Below are positions 1 to 5,819 of a stretch of 5,819 nt of DNA, piece after piece. Below the pieces are notes generated by a model that saw only the letters and a list, made by a program, of their open reading frames with translations, was not told the origin of the DNA and ran no database searches. The stretch lies in assembly GCA_934454005.1 (NCBI GenBank), contig CAKSGI010000127.1, positions 1 to 5,819 on the forward strand, written 5' to 3'. Numbering within the stretch: the first letter of the stretch is position 1; every line of letters begins with the position of its first letter. The position numbers and the translations under genes were made by a program. Source of the stretch: an uncultured Eubacteriales bacterium (lineage in GTDB: Bacteria; Bacillota_A; Clostridia; Oscillospirales; Acutalibacteraceae).

Positions 1-60
1 CGCGCCCATAATATCATATTTCTCTCTGCGGTACAATTCTTCAATCGTAATCTTTGCCAT
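1..60 (-). CDS. N-terminal fragment of an unidentified protein, cut by the left edge
   Basis: An ATG at 60..58 opens a frame that stays open to the left edge and gives 20 residues, beginning MAKITIEELY and ending in YDIMGA. The start is well supported: a near-perfect Shine-Dalgarno, AAGGAGGT (75..68), lies 7 bases before the ATG, and a candidate sigma-A-type promoter is placed suitably upstream. The visible part is charged and probably helical, with no signal peptide and no membrane segment. I do not recognise the family from 20 residues. It lies 95 bases beyond the stop of the small Cys-rich gene, and with its own promoter it is probably a separate transcription unit rather than part of the restriction operon. 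Confidence 0.7.
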   Translation of the reverse strand, partial: MAKITIEELYRREKYDIMGA

Positions 61-63
61 GTA

Positions 64-89
64 TGTTACCTCCTTGGCTTTTGGTAACA
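64..89 (-). promoter_or_regulatory. Leader hairpin partly covering the Shine-Dalgarno of the left-edge gene
   Basis: TGTTACC (64..70) and GGTAACA (83..89) form a perfect 7-bp inverted repeat around a 12-base loop. In the minus-strand transcript the ribosome binding site AAGGAGGT (75..68) lies partly in the loop and partly in the 3' arm of the stem, so folding would take up its GGU end. This could damp translation or serve as a binding site for a repressor. The geometry is seen directly; the regulatory role is inferred, and a 7-bp stem can arise by chance. Confidence 0.35.
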
Positions 90-92
90 CAC

Positions 93-121
93 AATATACC
101 ACAGAAAAGTGTGGAAGTCCA
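93..121 (-). promoter_or_regulatory. Candidate sigma-A-type promoter for the left-edge gene
   Basis: On the minus strand a -35-like TGGACT (121..116) is followed after 17 bases by TATATT (98..93). The -10 matches the consensus at 5 of 6 bases and is preceded by TGG, giving an extended -10 (TGn); the -35 matches at 4 of 6. Transcription would begin near position 86, about 25 bases before the ATG. An inverted repeat CCACA/TGTGG (99..103 and 110..114) lies between the two hexamers and could be an operator. The call rests on consensus matching in a true intergenic gap. Confidence 0.45.
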
Positions 122-155
122 GCGAAAGTGGATTTGTTATCAAAGAAGTAACATA

Positions 156-362
156 TTATTTTTCGTCCTTGTCCGAAACAGCTTCGGTTACGGAAAGATC
201 GATATAGCAATCTTTATCCCGAAAGCTCCGACGCAGATAATCGTGACCGCCGTCTACGGCACATGCACCGCATTTGCAAGTTACATACTGATGCCTGTCG
301 GTTGATTCAATAATCTCGCCACATAGCTTGCACTGAATTGCATTTTTAATGATTTTTCTCAT
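156..362 (-). CDS. Small Cys-rich zinc-ribbon-like protein, resembles DUF7695
   Basis: This 68-residue protein has CxxC at C11/C14 and a second cluster C29-x-C31-xx-C34, a spacing suited to binding one zinc ion as a small zinc ribbon. After the second cluster comes AVDGG (35-39) and then DYLRRSF (41-47). That layout matches, from memory, small uncharacterised proteins annotated DUF7695; their function is unknown to me. The C-terminal third is acidic and ends DKDEK. There is no signal peptide or membrane segment. The start is supported by GAGGA about 5 bases upstream of the ATG. The gene begins 24 bases after the hsdR stop on the same strand, so it is probably read from the same transcript. 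Sampled GC is about 55%, the highest in the window, so it may have a different history from the genes upstream. DNA, RNA or protein binding are all possible; a nucleic-acid accessory role is a guess. Confidence 0.8.
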   Translation of the reverse strand: MRKIIKNAIQCKLCGEIIESTDRHQYVTCKCGACAVDGGHDYLRRSFRDKDCYIDLSVTEAVSDKDEK

Positions 363-386
363 AGTTTCCTCAAGTAATTATTCTCG

Positions 387-3341
387 TTAACTTGCTAAAT
401 TGAGCCAATCTTTTATCTTTCTGATAATTCGGTTACAAATCTGTTTTTGCGTATTTTTGTCGCCACTCAACTCGTTGTAGTACTCAACCTTATCATTATT
501 GCCCGTCATTAAGCCATCCAGCATATGCGTGTTGATGCGCTCAGAAAGTTTCTCGCTGGTTGCATATTCATAAGCGCTGGGTGCACTATTCTTAACATTC
601 ATACGCAGGTCTTCGTCGTTAAAGAGAGCATCAATCATCTCCTCCATCTCAGCACCTGCGTTTGCATAGTGTGCATTGAACTTCTCAATGATTTCATCGA
701 TTAAAGAGTATGTCTTATCCGCCATAGCCACGTCGGTCGAAATACCATCAAACGCCTGATCCTCGGCAACCAGCTCAATTGTCAGATCCTCTTGAGCCAC
801 CTTAGTGGAGAATTCTACAAGCTCCACAAGTTCTCCAGGTTGAATTTTCTCAGTTTCCTCACGCTCATACAGAACGTTGTAAAGCACGCTGAAGACAATC
901 GCAAGGCGTTCCATATCCTCATTCCAGTTATTATAAACCGCTGAGATATAGTAGAACAACTTAACGAATTTTTTAAGTTCTGCGGTAAATAACTTTCTTT
1001 TATCCTCGTCAAGTGACTTGTAGTTTCGAGAAATACTTGCAACCAAAGAGGTTATCGCACCGCTATTTTCTTCATCATTTGCGGATATCAGCTCATACAA
1101 ACGCTTTGCATCAAGAAGCGTAACCACACAATAATCGAGAATATGATCTCTCTTGGAGAACAGGATATTGGGGTCTGTTTCCTTGTCGGTGGGGAGGAAG
1201 AGCTCACCGCCGTAATACTGCGTAAAATATGCCTTGATGTCCTCTGTATCATTAACAAAGTCCATGACAAACGTGCGCTTGTTCTTCGCAGGGCGGTTCA
1301 AACGAGAAATGGTCTGAACTGCCTTAACACCGCTCTTGAGCTTCTTGTCAATGTACATCACGCAAAGCTTGTTTTCGTCAAATCCGGTCTGAAGCTTATC
1401 TGCAACTATAATAAAGCGAAGATCATCGTTGTTGCGAATAATCGACTTAATATCGTAAGGCACGCCGTTTTCTCTGAACTCAGCGTTCATCGTTTCCTCA
1501 GTATACTTTTCACCTTCGTGAACGATCGTTCCTGTGAATGCAACACATGCTCTGAATGCACAACCGCGCTTTTTGAGATATTCATCCACAGCAAGCTTGT
1601 AGCAAACCGCATGCTTTCTCGAAGGACAAATCAGCATTGCCTTTGCAAGACCACCAAGCCAAGTGGAGCGTCTTTCTATAAAGTCATCCAGCATGATTTG
1701 CGTCTTGGTGTCAATAACCTCATCCTGAGTCGTTACGTAATTGAGAATCGCCGCTTGCGCCTGAGTAGAATCGTACTCATGGTCGTCATCCTTCTTCTTT
1801 TCGATGCGGAAGGTATCCTGATATTTGGTATAGCAAAGGAGAGGATTGAGAATAAATCTCTCCTCGATTGCTTGTTTCATTGAATATTTGTCAAAATAGG
1901 TCTTGCCGATCTCTTTGCGAGTGCCGAACAACTCCATAGTTTCCTTTTTGGGAGTAGCTGTGAACGCGAAATAACTCACGTTCTTGGTAGACTTGATGGC
2001 AACACCCTGCTTGATAAGCTGGTTTTGACCGTCTTCCATATCGTCGTAAACGTCATCAAGCTCAACTGCTTCCTTGAGGGATCTGCCTGTCAAGGTTTCG
2101 GATGCCTTGGACATAGATTTACCCGCGGTAGAAGAATGTGCCTCGTCAATGATGATCGCATAGTTTCTGCCAGGAAACTGCTTGATCTCATTGAGGATAG
2201 GACGGAATTTCTGCAGGGTGGTAACAATAATGTATCCACCGTCCTTGAGCCTCTGTGCAAGCCCTTTTGCGCCATCTTCGATGTGCTGTGCTACTCCCTT
2301 TTGACCGTCAACATTCATAAGCTCAGCGCCAAGCTGACCGTCAATGACGGTGCGGTCACTGATAACAATAACCGTATTGATGTTCTTGAAGTTAATCAGT
2401 CTCTTTGCAAGCCAAGCGATGGTTTTAGTCTTTCCGCTACCTGCGCTATGCCAGATGAGGTAACGACCGCCAACACCATTCTCTTTTACATCACGTTCAC
2501 AACGAAGAACCGCGCGCAACTGATGAAAACGCGGGAAGATCATCTTACCCTCGTCATCAATAAACATAAATTCGCGGATAATTCTGAGAAGCATATCCTT
2601 TTGCAGGATCTGCTCCCAGATGTAGTAGGTACAATGCTTGCCGGGGGTTACAGGATTTCCTGCACCTTCGTCCTCGGAGCCCTTGTTGTATGGCAGAAAA
2701 CGAGTGTCCTTCTTGTCAAGCTGCGTGGTGACAAAAGCCACCATCTCGTCCATGGCAAAATAGGCGAGCGTGCGCTTGTTGAAGGAAAATACAAGTTGAG
2801 AAGGATCACGTGTCTCATGGAACTGCTTTGTTCCGTCAAACGCCGCCTTTTGACCTGCCGTTTGCTTCTTTAACTCGATCATAACGATCGGAATGCCGTT
2901 GAGGAACAGGGCGAGATCCACACGGAAAGGCTCGGGCTTGTCCTCGTAGACGAACTCGCGGCAAATCGAGAACACGTTCTTTTCATAGAGTGCATTGCTC
3001 TCGGTCATCTCGTCAAGGTTACTCTTGTAGAACGCAAGACTGATAGCTGTATTAGATGGATAGTCCTCCACCTTCTCATTGAGCGTAGCGAGAAGACCGC
3101 GACTGTTGATCTTGTCGCAGAGCAGCTTGACAAAGCGATCCTGATACTGACTACCGTAGGTCGCTTTGAGTTTGTTCAGTTCTTCGACTTGCGTTGCCTC
3201 GAGAAAATCAAACAATTTTGCTCGGTCGAGTGCGTTTGCAAAATCGTAATCGCTTCTCTTGCTCTGTACGTAACCGTGAGAGAGAAAATAGTTAAATATT
3301 TCATCTCTGAACGGGTTTTCTCTTAAATCTTTTTCTGCCAT
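387..3341 (-). CDS. hsdR: Type I restriction enzyme, endonuclease/translocase subunit HsdR
   Basis: HsdR is the motor and nuclease of a type I R-M complex (with HsdM and HsdS): it pumps DNA using ATP and cuts unmodified DNA far from the recognition site. At 984 residues it is full length (EcoR124I-type HsdR is slightly over 1,000). The N-terminal nuclease domain shows FRVD (D142) and IELKK (E156, K158), the PD-(D/E)XK residues. Q173 could begin the QxxxY motif, but the fifth position is T177. The superfamily 2 helicase motor follows: Walker A HSAGSGKT (298-305), DEAH (399-402), TATP (461-464), a motif V-like DKLQTGFDE (648-656) and motif VI QTISRLNRP (676-684). The rest is a helical C-terminal region expected to dock onto HsdM/HsdS. 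The start is fixed by AAAGGAG (3354..3348), 6 bases before the ATG. Separation from hsdS by two foreign-looking genes is unusual. No frameshift is visible, so it should be active. Confidence 0.97.
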   Translation of the reverse strand: MAEKDLRENPFRDEIFNYFLSHGYVQSKRSDYDFANALDRAKLFDFLEATQVEELNKLKATYGSQYQDRFVKLLCDKINSRGLLATLNEKVEDYPSNTAISLAFYKSNLDEMTESNALYEKNVFSICREFVYEDKPEPFRVDLALFLNGIPIVMIELKKQTAGQKAAFDGTKQFHETRDPSQLVFSFNKRTLAYFAMDEMVAFVTTQLDKKDTRFLPYNKGSEDEGAGNPVTPGKHCTYYIWEQILQKDMLLRIIREFMFIDDEGKMIFPRFHQLRAVLRCERDVKENGVGGRYLIWHSAGSGKTKTIAWLAKRLINFKNINTVIVISDRTVIDGQLGAELMNVDGQKGVAQHIEDGAKGLAQRLKDGGYIIVTTLQKFRPILNEIKQFPGRNYAIIIDEAHSSTAGKSMSKASETLTGRSLKEAVELDDVYDDMEDGQNQLIKQGVAIKSTKNVSYFAFTATPKKETMELFGTRKEIGKTYFDKYSMKQAIEERFILNPLLCYTKYQDTFRIEKKKDDDHEYDSTQAQAAILNYVTTQDEVIDTKTQIMLDDFIERRSTWLGGLAKAMLICPSRKHAVCYKLAVDEYLKKRGCAFRACVAFTGTIVHEGEKYTEETMNAEFRENGVPYDIKSIIRNNDDLRFIIVADKLQTGFDENKLCVMYIDKKLKSGVKAVQTISRLNRPAKNKRTFVMDFVNDTEDIKAYFTQYYGGELFLPTDKETDPNILFSKRDHILDYCVVTLLDAKRLYELISANDEENSGAITSLVASISRNYKSLDEDKRKLFTAELKKFVKLFYYISAVYNNWNEDMERLAIVFSVLYNVLYEREETEKIQPGELVELVEFSTKVAQEDLTIELVAEDQAFDGISTDVAMADKTYSLIDEIIEKFNAHYANAGAEMEEMIDALFNDEDLRMNVKNSAPSAYEYATSEKLSERINTHMLDGLMTGNNDKVEYYNELSGDKNTQKQICNRIIRKIKDWLNLAS

Positions 3342-3356
3342 AATGTTCTCCTTTCT

Positions 3357-3384
3357 TGTTTATGTGTCTGGCACCACATAAACA
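3357..3384. repeat. Perfect 10-bp inverted repeat between the CD-NTase gene and hsdR
   Basis: TGTTTATGTG (3357..3366) and CACATAAACA (3375..3384) are exact reverse complements around an 8-base loop. The repeat fills more than half of the 50-base gap between the CD-NTase stop and the hsdR start, and ends 2 bases before the hsdR Shine-Dalgarno. No T-run follows on either strand, so it is not a standard intrinsic terminator. It could be an mRNA-processing or stabilising hairpin, a dimeric-repressor operator, a dispersed palindrome, or a scar of the event that placed the CD-NTase module beside hsdR. Confidence 0.75.
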
Positions 3385-3391
3385 GTAGGAT

Positions 3392-4702
3392 TTATTTTAC
3401 ATTTATAAAAAACTCTTTGCTCCTCGCAACACAATTTCCACGACTATCTATCACATAACATTGCACATAGTGCTTTCCAGTATAAGAAGTCGATTCTTTT
3501 CTGCTGTTTTCGCCTTTGTTGGATTGTTCGAATCCACCACGTAAACATCGCGAAAATAAAGCTTCGTTTCCTGTGTTGACAACTTGCCATACAATTCTAT
3601 GCTTGCGACAGGAATTGTATTTAGCAGTATAAATAATATCACAGTGTTTCTCTATTGAGTAAGAATCACTTTCATAACTTGTTATATTTCCATTCCAATC
3701 AATAACCTTAGCAGTAATAAATACCGCTCCACTTCTTCGCATAGGCCAAAGTGGTTTTTGTCTGTGTGAAACACTTAAGCAATTGCTTTGGCTGTATAAT
3801 GACATACTGCTTGCTGAATCGTTTGGAAACTCATTTCCGAGAACATCTCGCCAAGTTTGGTTTGTTGTTCCATTGTCATTGAGTTTTTTTAGATGATCCT
3901 CGATTTTTTCAACAAACGCTTTGAAATCCGAAAATGTATATCCTTCAAGCAAATCATTGCCAAAAATATATTCTGACGGATCATAAATATATGGCTTTTT
4001 ACCATTGGCAATGTATTGCTCTGAATAATTGTTTACTATGTTTTGCATCGTGCCAATTAGAAAATCTTCTGTAGATAAGGAAGAATCACCTATATTGTCT
4101 GCAATTATCTTTTCAAGAGTAATTCCTTTGGGATATTTTTTATCATCGGGACAGTTAAATCTCCTCCACCACTTGAAAATTTTCACAAGAGGCTTGTACT
4201 CGTTATTGTTGTTTTTGTTTGTTTCAGTTGACCAAGACTTGTGGCCTTTAGGGTCTGTAATCTTCCATGTACCATCTTTAGATGAACCCACATAATAGAC
4301 ATTATCATACGACTTATGTTCAATGACGGGAACAACATCAACAGTAATCCCAGACAATTCTAAGCTTACTGAATGCGATTGGACAAAAGCGGTATCATAT
4401 AAGCTTTTCTCTTTCAAAACTTCGCAAAGTTCCTCAAGTACATCGATGGAATCATCAGAAGTGGAATAATTGGTAACAACAACAATATCGACATCCCTTT
4501 TCTTATCGCTTGCCGCAGGACGAATAGAGGTATGCTTGGCATAAGAACCCGACAAAAAGGTGTCTACCAGAATATTCTTATATTTAGTATGATTCTCAAG
4601 ATATGATCTTAAATTGTTTTGAACGCTACTGATATATGTTACTGTACTCGTACTTGGTTCAATATTACTCAAAAAGCTATCAAAATCTTTCTGTTTTGCC
4701 AT
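3392..4702 (-). CDS. CBASS-type CD-NTase: SMODS nucleotidyltransferase with AGS-C sensor domain
   Basis: Enzymes of this family, when triggered by phage infection, join nucleotides into cyclic di- or trinucleotides that switch on a killer effector. The Pol-beta-like core is clear in this 436-residue protein: LSGSYAKHTSIRP (50-62) has the GS pair G52/S53, and RDVDIVVV (69-76) supplies metal-binding D70 and D72. VDVVPVI (121-127) gives the third, D122. ITDPKGH (148-154) and KIFKWWRR (174-181) follow, as is usual in this family. Residues from about 313 match my memory of the AGS-C domain: KPLWP (316-320), WQVVNTGNEA (372-381), LRGGF (387-391) and TGKHYVQCY (408-416). Six of its eight cysteines lie after residue 307. 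An Asn-rich loop (162-167) interrupts the core. The start has AGAAGGGAG about 5 bases upstream. It lies 15 bases after the DUF6602 gene, implying co-expression. All catalytic residues are present; the product nucleotide cannot be read from the sequence. Confidence 0.92.
   Translation of the reverse strand: MAKQKDFDSFLSNIEPSTSTVTYISSVQNNLRSYLENHTKYKNILVDTFLSGSYAKHTSIRPAASDKKRDVDIVVVTNYSTSDDSIDVLEELCEVLKEKSLYDTAFVQSHSVSLELSGITVDVVPVIEHKSYDNVYYVGSSKDGTWKITDPKGHKSWSTETNKNNNNEYKPLVKIFKWWRRFNCPDDKKYPKGITLEKIIADNIGDSSLSTEDFLIGTMQNIVNNYSEQYIANGKKPYIYDPSEYIFGNDLLEGYTFSDFKAFVEKIEDHLKKLNDNGTTNQTWRDVLGNEFPNDSASSMSLYSQSNCLSVSHRQKPLWPMRRSGAVFITAKVIDWNGNITSYESDSYSIEKHCDIIYTAKYNSCRKHRIVWQVVNTGNEALFSRCLRGGFEQSNKGENSRKESTSYTGKHYVQCYVIDSRGNCVARSKEFFINVK
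3402..3429 (-). promoter_or_regulatory. Possible internal promoter for hsdR
   Basis: Across the last codons of the CD-NTase gene and just past its stop, the minus strand reads TTGCGA (3429..3424), 16 bases, then TATAAA (3407..3402). The -10 matches at 5 of 6 bases and the -35 at 4 of 6. Transcription would begin near 3395, placing the 10-bp palindrome in the leader before hsdR. Part of it overlaps coding sequence in an AT-rich region, where chance matches are frequent, so this is tentative. Confidence 0.3.
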
Positions 4703-4717
4703 TTTTTCTCCCTTCTG

Positions 4718-5470
4718 TTAAGATTTGTTTTGACTATTAATAGTAATTGCTTTTTCGTATTTCGAAATATCAATTGCCGGAACTGTTCCAATACGCTGTA
4801 ACTTTTTCAACAATTCCAAGAAAAAGAAAATTAGTGATTCATCTTTGTTTGAAAAAAAAACATCTTTAATTATGCTGTCTGCATATATAGCAGCAAAAGA
4901 TCCTTTCTCGATACAACATACCAAATCGATTTGTTCGTCCTTGGGGCGTGCCATCATATATTGAACAACATTGTCATTTATCGGCTCTACCCATGTTGAA
5001 TCCAAAGTTAAAATTCCTGATATAATTCGATGCAACGGTTTTGGATTTGCCGGCCCATTTGCAGATACAATGGCGGTGGAAGTTCTATTTAATTGTCGAA
5101 CGCTTTTGATTTTTTCTCCTGCATATTCAATGTTGGTCTTGTCCAACGTTTGTTTAATCTCAAAAATGGCATATACACTTTCTGCGGTAATGTACTTATT
5201 TCCGTCCATAACAAATACAGGATGAGAATACTGCTGATCGTATATAACCAAATCTATTTGGTCACTCACATGATTTTCGCAGTCAATAACGAAGGCTTTA
5301 TCTACACAGTAGCGATGTGGCAAATAATCTCTCATCCATTTTATCCAGTCTGTCTCGGTAGACTCGCCTTTAGTCGGATTATGATCAAATGCTCTTCTGC
5401 TTGTTTGCAAGGCGACTTTCATATCAGCCTGCATACAACTATACAACTCAGCTATAGATTTTTCCTTCAT
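4718..5470 (-). CDS. DUF6602-like protein, putative PD-(D/E)XK nuclease, candidate effector partner of the CD-NTase
   Basis: This 250-residue protein resembles, from memory, proteins annotated DUF6602, which are of unknown function. The residues fit a PD-(D/E)XK nuclease fold: E36 in an early helix (GESTETDWI, 35-43), then SDQIDLVIYD (69-78) with D73 on a beta strand, then ESVYAIFEIKQ (97-107) with E104-x-K106. That is the D...ExK signature. The C-terminal half has hydrophobic stretches (183-187, 213-221) but no clear membrane span or signal peptide, so it is probably cytoplasmic. Its ATG overlaps the hsdS TGA by 4 bases (ATGA) and is preceded by AGGAAAGGTGG, indicating translational coupling. 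The CD-NTase begins 15 bases after its stop. A run of nine T on the coding strand covers codons 204-207. It may be a nuclease controlled by the CD-NTase product, an accessory of the R-M complex, or a catalytically idle binding domain. The fold is moderately sure, the role unknown. Confidence 0.8.
   Translation of the reverse strand: MKEKSIAELYSCMQADMKVALQTSRRAFDHNPTKGESTETDWIKWMRDYLPHRYCVDKAFVIDCENHVSDQIDLVIYDQQYSHPVFVMDGNKYITAESVYAIFEIKQTLDKTNIEYAGEKIKSVRQLNRTSTAIVSANGPANPKPLHRIISGILTLDSTWVEPINDNVVQYMMARPKDEQIDLVCCIEKGSFAAIYADSIIKDVFFSNKDESLIFFFLELLKKLQRIGTVPAIDISKYEKAITINSQNKS
4852..4860 (-). repeat. Nine-base homopolymer inside the DUF6602 gene
   Basis: Nine consecutive A on the plus strand are T9 in the gene's sense, within the codons for V204, F205, F206 and S207. 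A second T-rich stretch, around 4820..4830, lies just downstream in the gene. Runs of this length are prone to slippage in replication or transcription; a one-base change would alter the last 40 to 45 residues and leave the nuclease-like core intact. Confidence 0.9.
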
Positions 5471-5819
5471 ATTTCCACCTTTCCTGTTACCGCCTCGTAA
5501 ATCACGCTTTGGCGGTATTCTTTGAGTTTTTCGATTGTTGCATTGTTGGAAGAAATCAAATCATTGATTTCTTGGCATTTCAAATCAAGATATTCTGCAA
5601 TTTCTATTTGTTCTTCAATTCTGGTATTAGGAAGAACAAAATTCGCAAACGCCTCTGCAGAAATTTCCTTAAAAGTCGTTCCTGAACCAAACAAATCAAA
5701 CTCTTTTGTGAAAGCACTCATTACATAGTAATAAAACTTACTATCAATATCCTTGTTGGGAATACAGGATATGCAACCTTGATTTGTACAGAGGGGAACC
5801 TTATTGATGGCTACGAGAC
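5467..5819 (-). CDS. hsdS: Type I restriction enzyme specificity subunit HsdS, C-terminal part, cut by the right edge
   Basis: HsdS recognises the DNA target through two target-recognition domains (TRDs) and holds HsdM and HsdR together. The frame runs in from the right edge with no start codon in view; about 116 residues are visible, further upstream than the internal ATG at 5721, which lies inside the conserved domain and is not the start. The visible part ends a TRD: NQGCISCIPN, then FYYYVM, then GSGTTFKEIS and VLPN, the usual closing motifs of an HsdS TRD. The C-terminal conserved helix follows, with EEQIEIAEYLDLK, EKLKEYRQSVIYEAVTG and the final KVEI, which forms the coiled-coil spacer in this family. 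The TGA (5469..5467) overlaps the ATG of the next gene by 4 bases. Whether the full protein has two TRDs or is a half-size or inverted allele cannot be judged. Sampled GC is about 28%. Confidence 0.93.
   Translation of the reverse strand, partial: LVAINKVPLCTNQGCISCIPNKDIDSKFYYYVMSAFTKEFDLFGSGTTFKEISAEAFANFVLPNTRIEEQIEIAEYLDLKCQEINDLISSNNATIEKLKEYRQSVIYEAVTGKVEI

Noticed and set aside
54..305. Plus-strand open frame of 83 codons at the left end
   Set aside because: It overlaps the Cys-rich gene and the left-edge gene's control region on the other strand; the minus-strand genes have clear ribosome binding sites and motifs.
828..905. Tyr missing from the expected QxxxY place in HsdR as evidence of a dead nuclease
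   Set aside because: This span is the wrong end of the gene; the motif lies near residue 173 (around position 2825). T177 replaces Tyr there, but D142, E156 and K158 are all present, so inactivity is not supported.
1143..1883. Plus-strand open frame of 246 codons
   Set aside because: It lies wholly antisense to hsdR, whose motifs are unmistakable; the translation is Cys/Arg/Leu-rich with no recognisable domain.
2025..2873. Plus-strand open frame of 282 codons
   Set aside because: Antisense shadow of the hsdR helicase and nuclease region, with no family resemblance in its translation.
3357..3384. Intrinsic transcription terminator before hsdR
   Set aside because: The stem is good but no T-run follows on either strand, and the next bases are the hsdR ribosome binding site.
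4196..4220. Asn-codon-rich stretch in the CD-NTase gene as a microsatellite
   Set aside because: The codons are mixed AAC, AAT and AAA rather than an exact repeated unit, so it is better read as a low-complexity surface loop.
5093..5500. Plus-strand open frame of 135 codons
   Set aside because: Antisense to the DUF6602-like gene, which has conserved-looking motifs, a ribosome binding site and an operon-style overlap with hsdS.
5467..5721. An independent 84-residue protein starting at the internal ATG at 5721
   Set aside because: The same frame stays open to the right edge and encodes further HsdS sequence; the ATG lies inside a conserved HsdS segment.

Overview
The window carries the 3' part of a chromosomal type I restriction-modification (R-M) operon, all on the minus strand and so read from right to left. 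Purine-rich Shine-Dalgarno sites (AAGGAGG-like) before nearly every gene, low to moderate GC and the small Cys-rich DUF7695-type protein suggest a Gram-positive anaerobe of the Clostridia. This is inferred from style only; no taxonomic marker gene is present.

Order of transcription: (1) the C-terminal end of hsdS, the specificity subunit, cut by the right edge; (2) a 250-aa DUF6602-like protein with the residue pattern of a PD-(D/E)XK nuclease, whose ATG overlaps the hsdS stop by 4 bases; (3) 15 bases on, a 436-aa CBASS-type CD-NTase (SMODS nucleotidyltransferase plus AGS-C C-terminal domain); (4) after 50 bases holding a perfect 10-bp inverted repeat, a full-length 984-aa hsdR; (5) 24 bases on, a 68-aa Cys-rich zinc-ribbon-like protein. 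A 95-bp gap with a candidate promoter and a hairpin over a ribosome binding site then leads into the first 20 codons of an unidentified gene leaving the left edge. hsdM is expected beyond the right edge but is not seen.

The notable point is the two-gene insert between hsdS and hsdR. A cyclic-oligonucleotide synthase and a putative nuclease, with no classical CBASS effector (no SAVED, patatin, transmembrane or TIR protein) and no E1/E2/JAB genes, sit inside an R-M operon. The simplest model is a layered defence island: R-M degrades unmodified DNA first, and the CD-NTase/DUF6602 pair is a minimal second-line signalling module. In sampled 60-base lines, GC is about 23-33% in hsdS, DUF6602 and CD-NTase, about 45-48% in hsdR and about 55% in the small Cys-rich gene, so the operon looks like a mosaic. 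The module's function is inference; the domain assignments rest on visible motifs.
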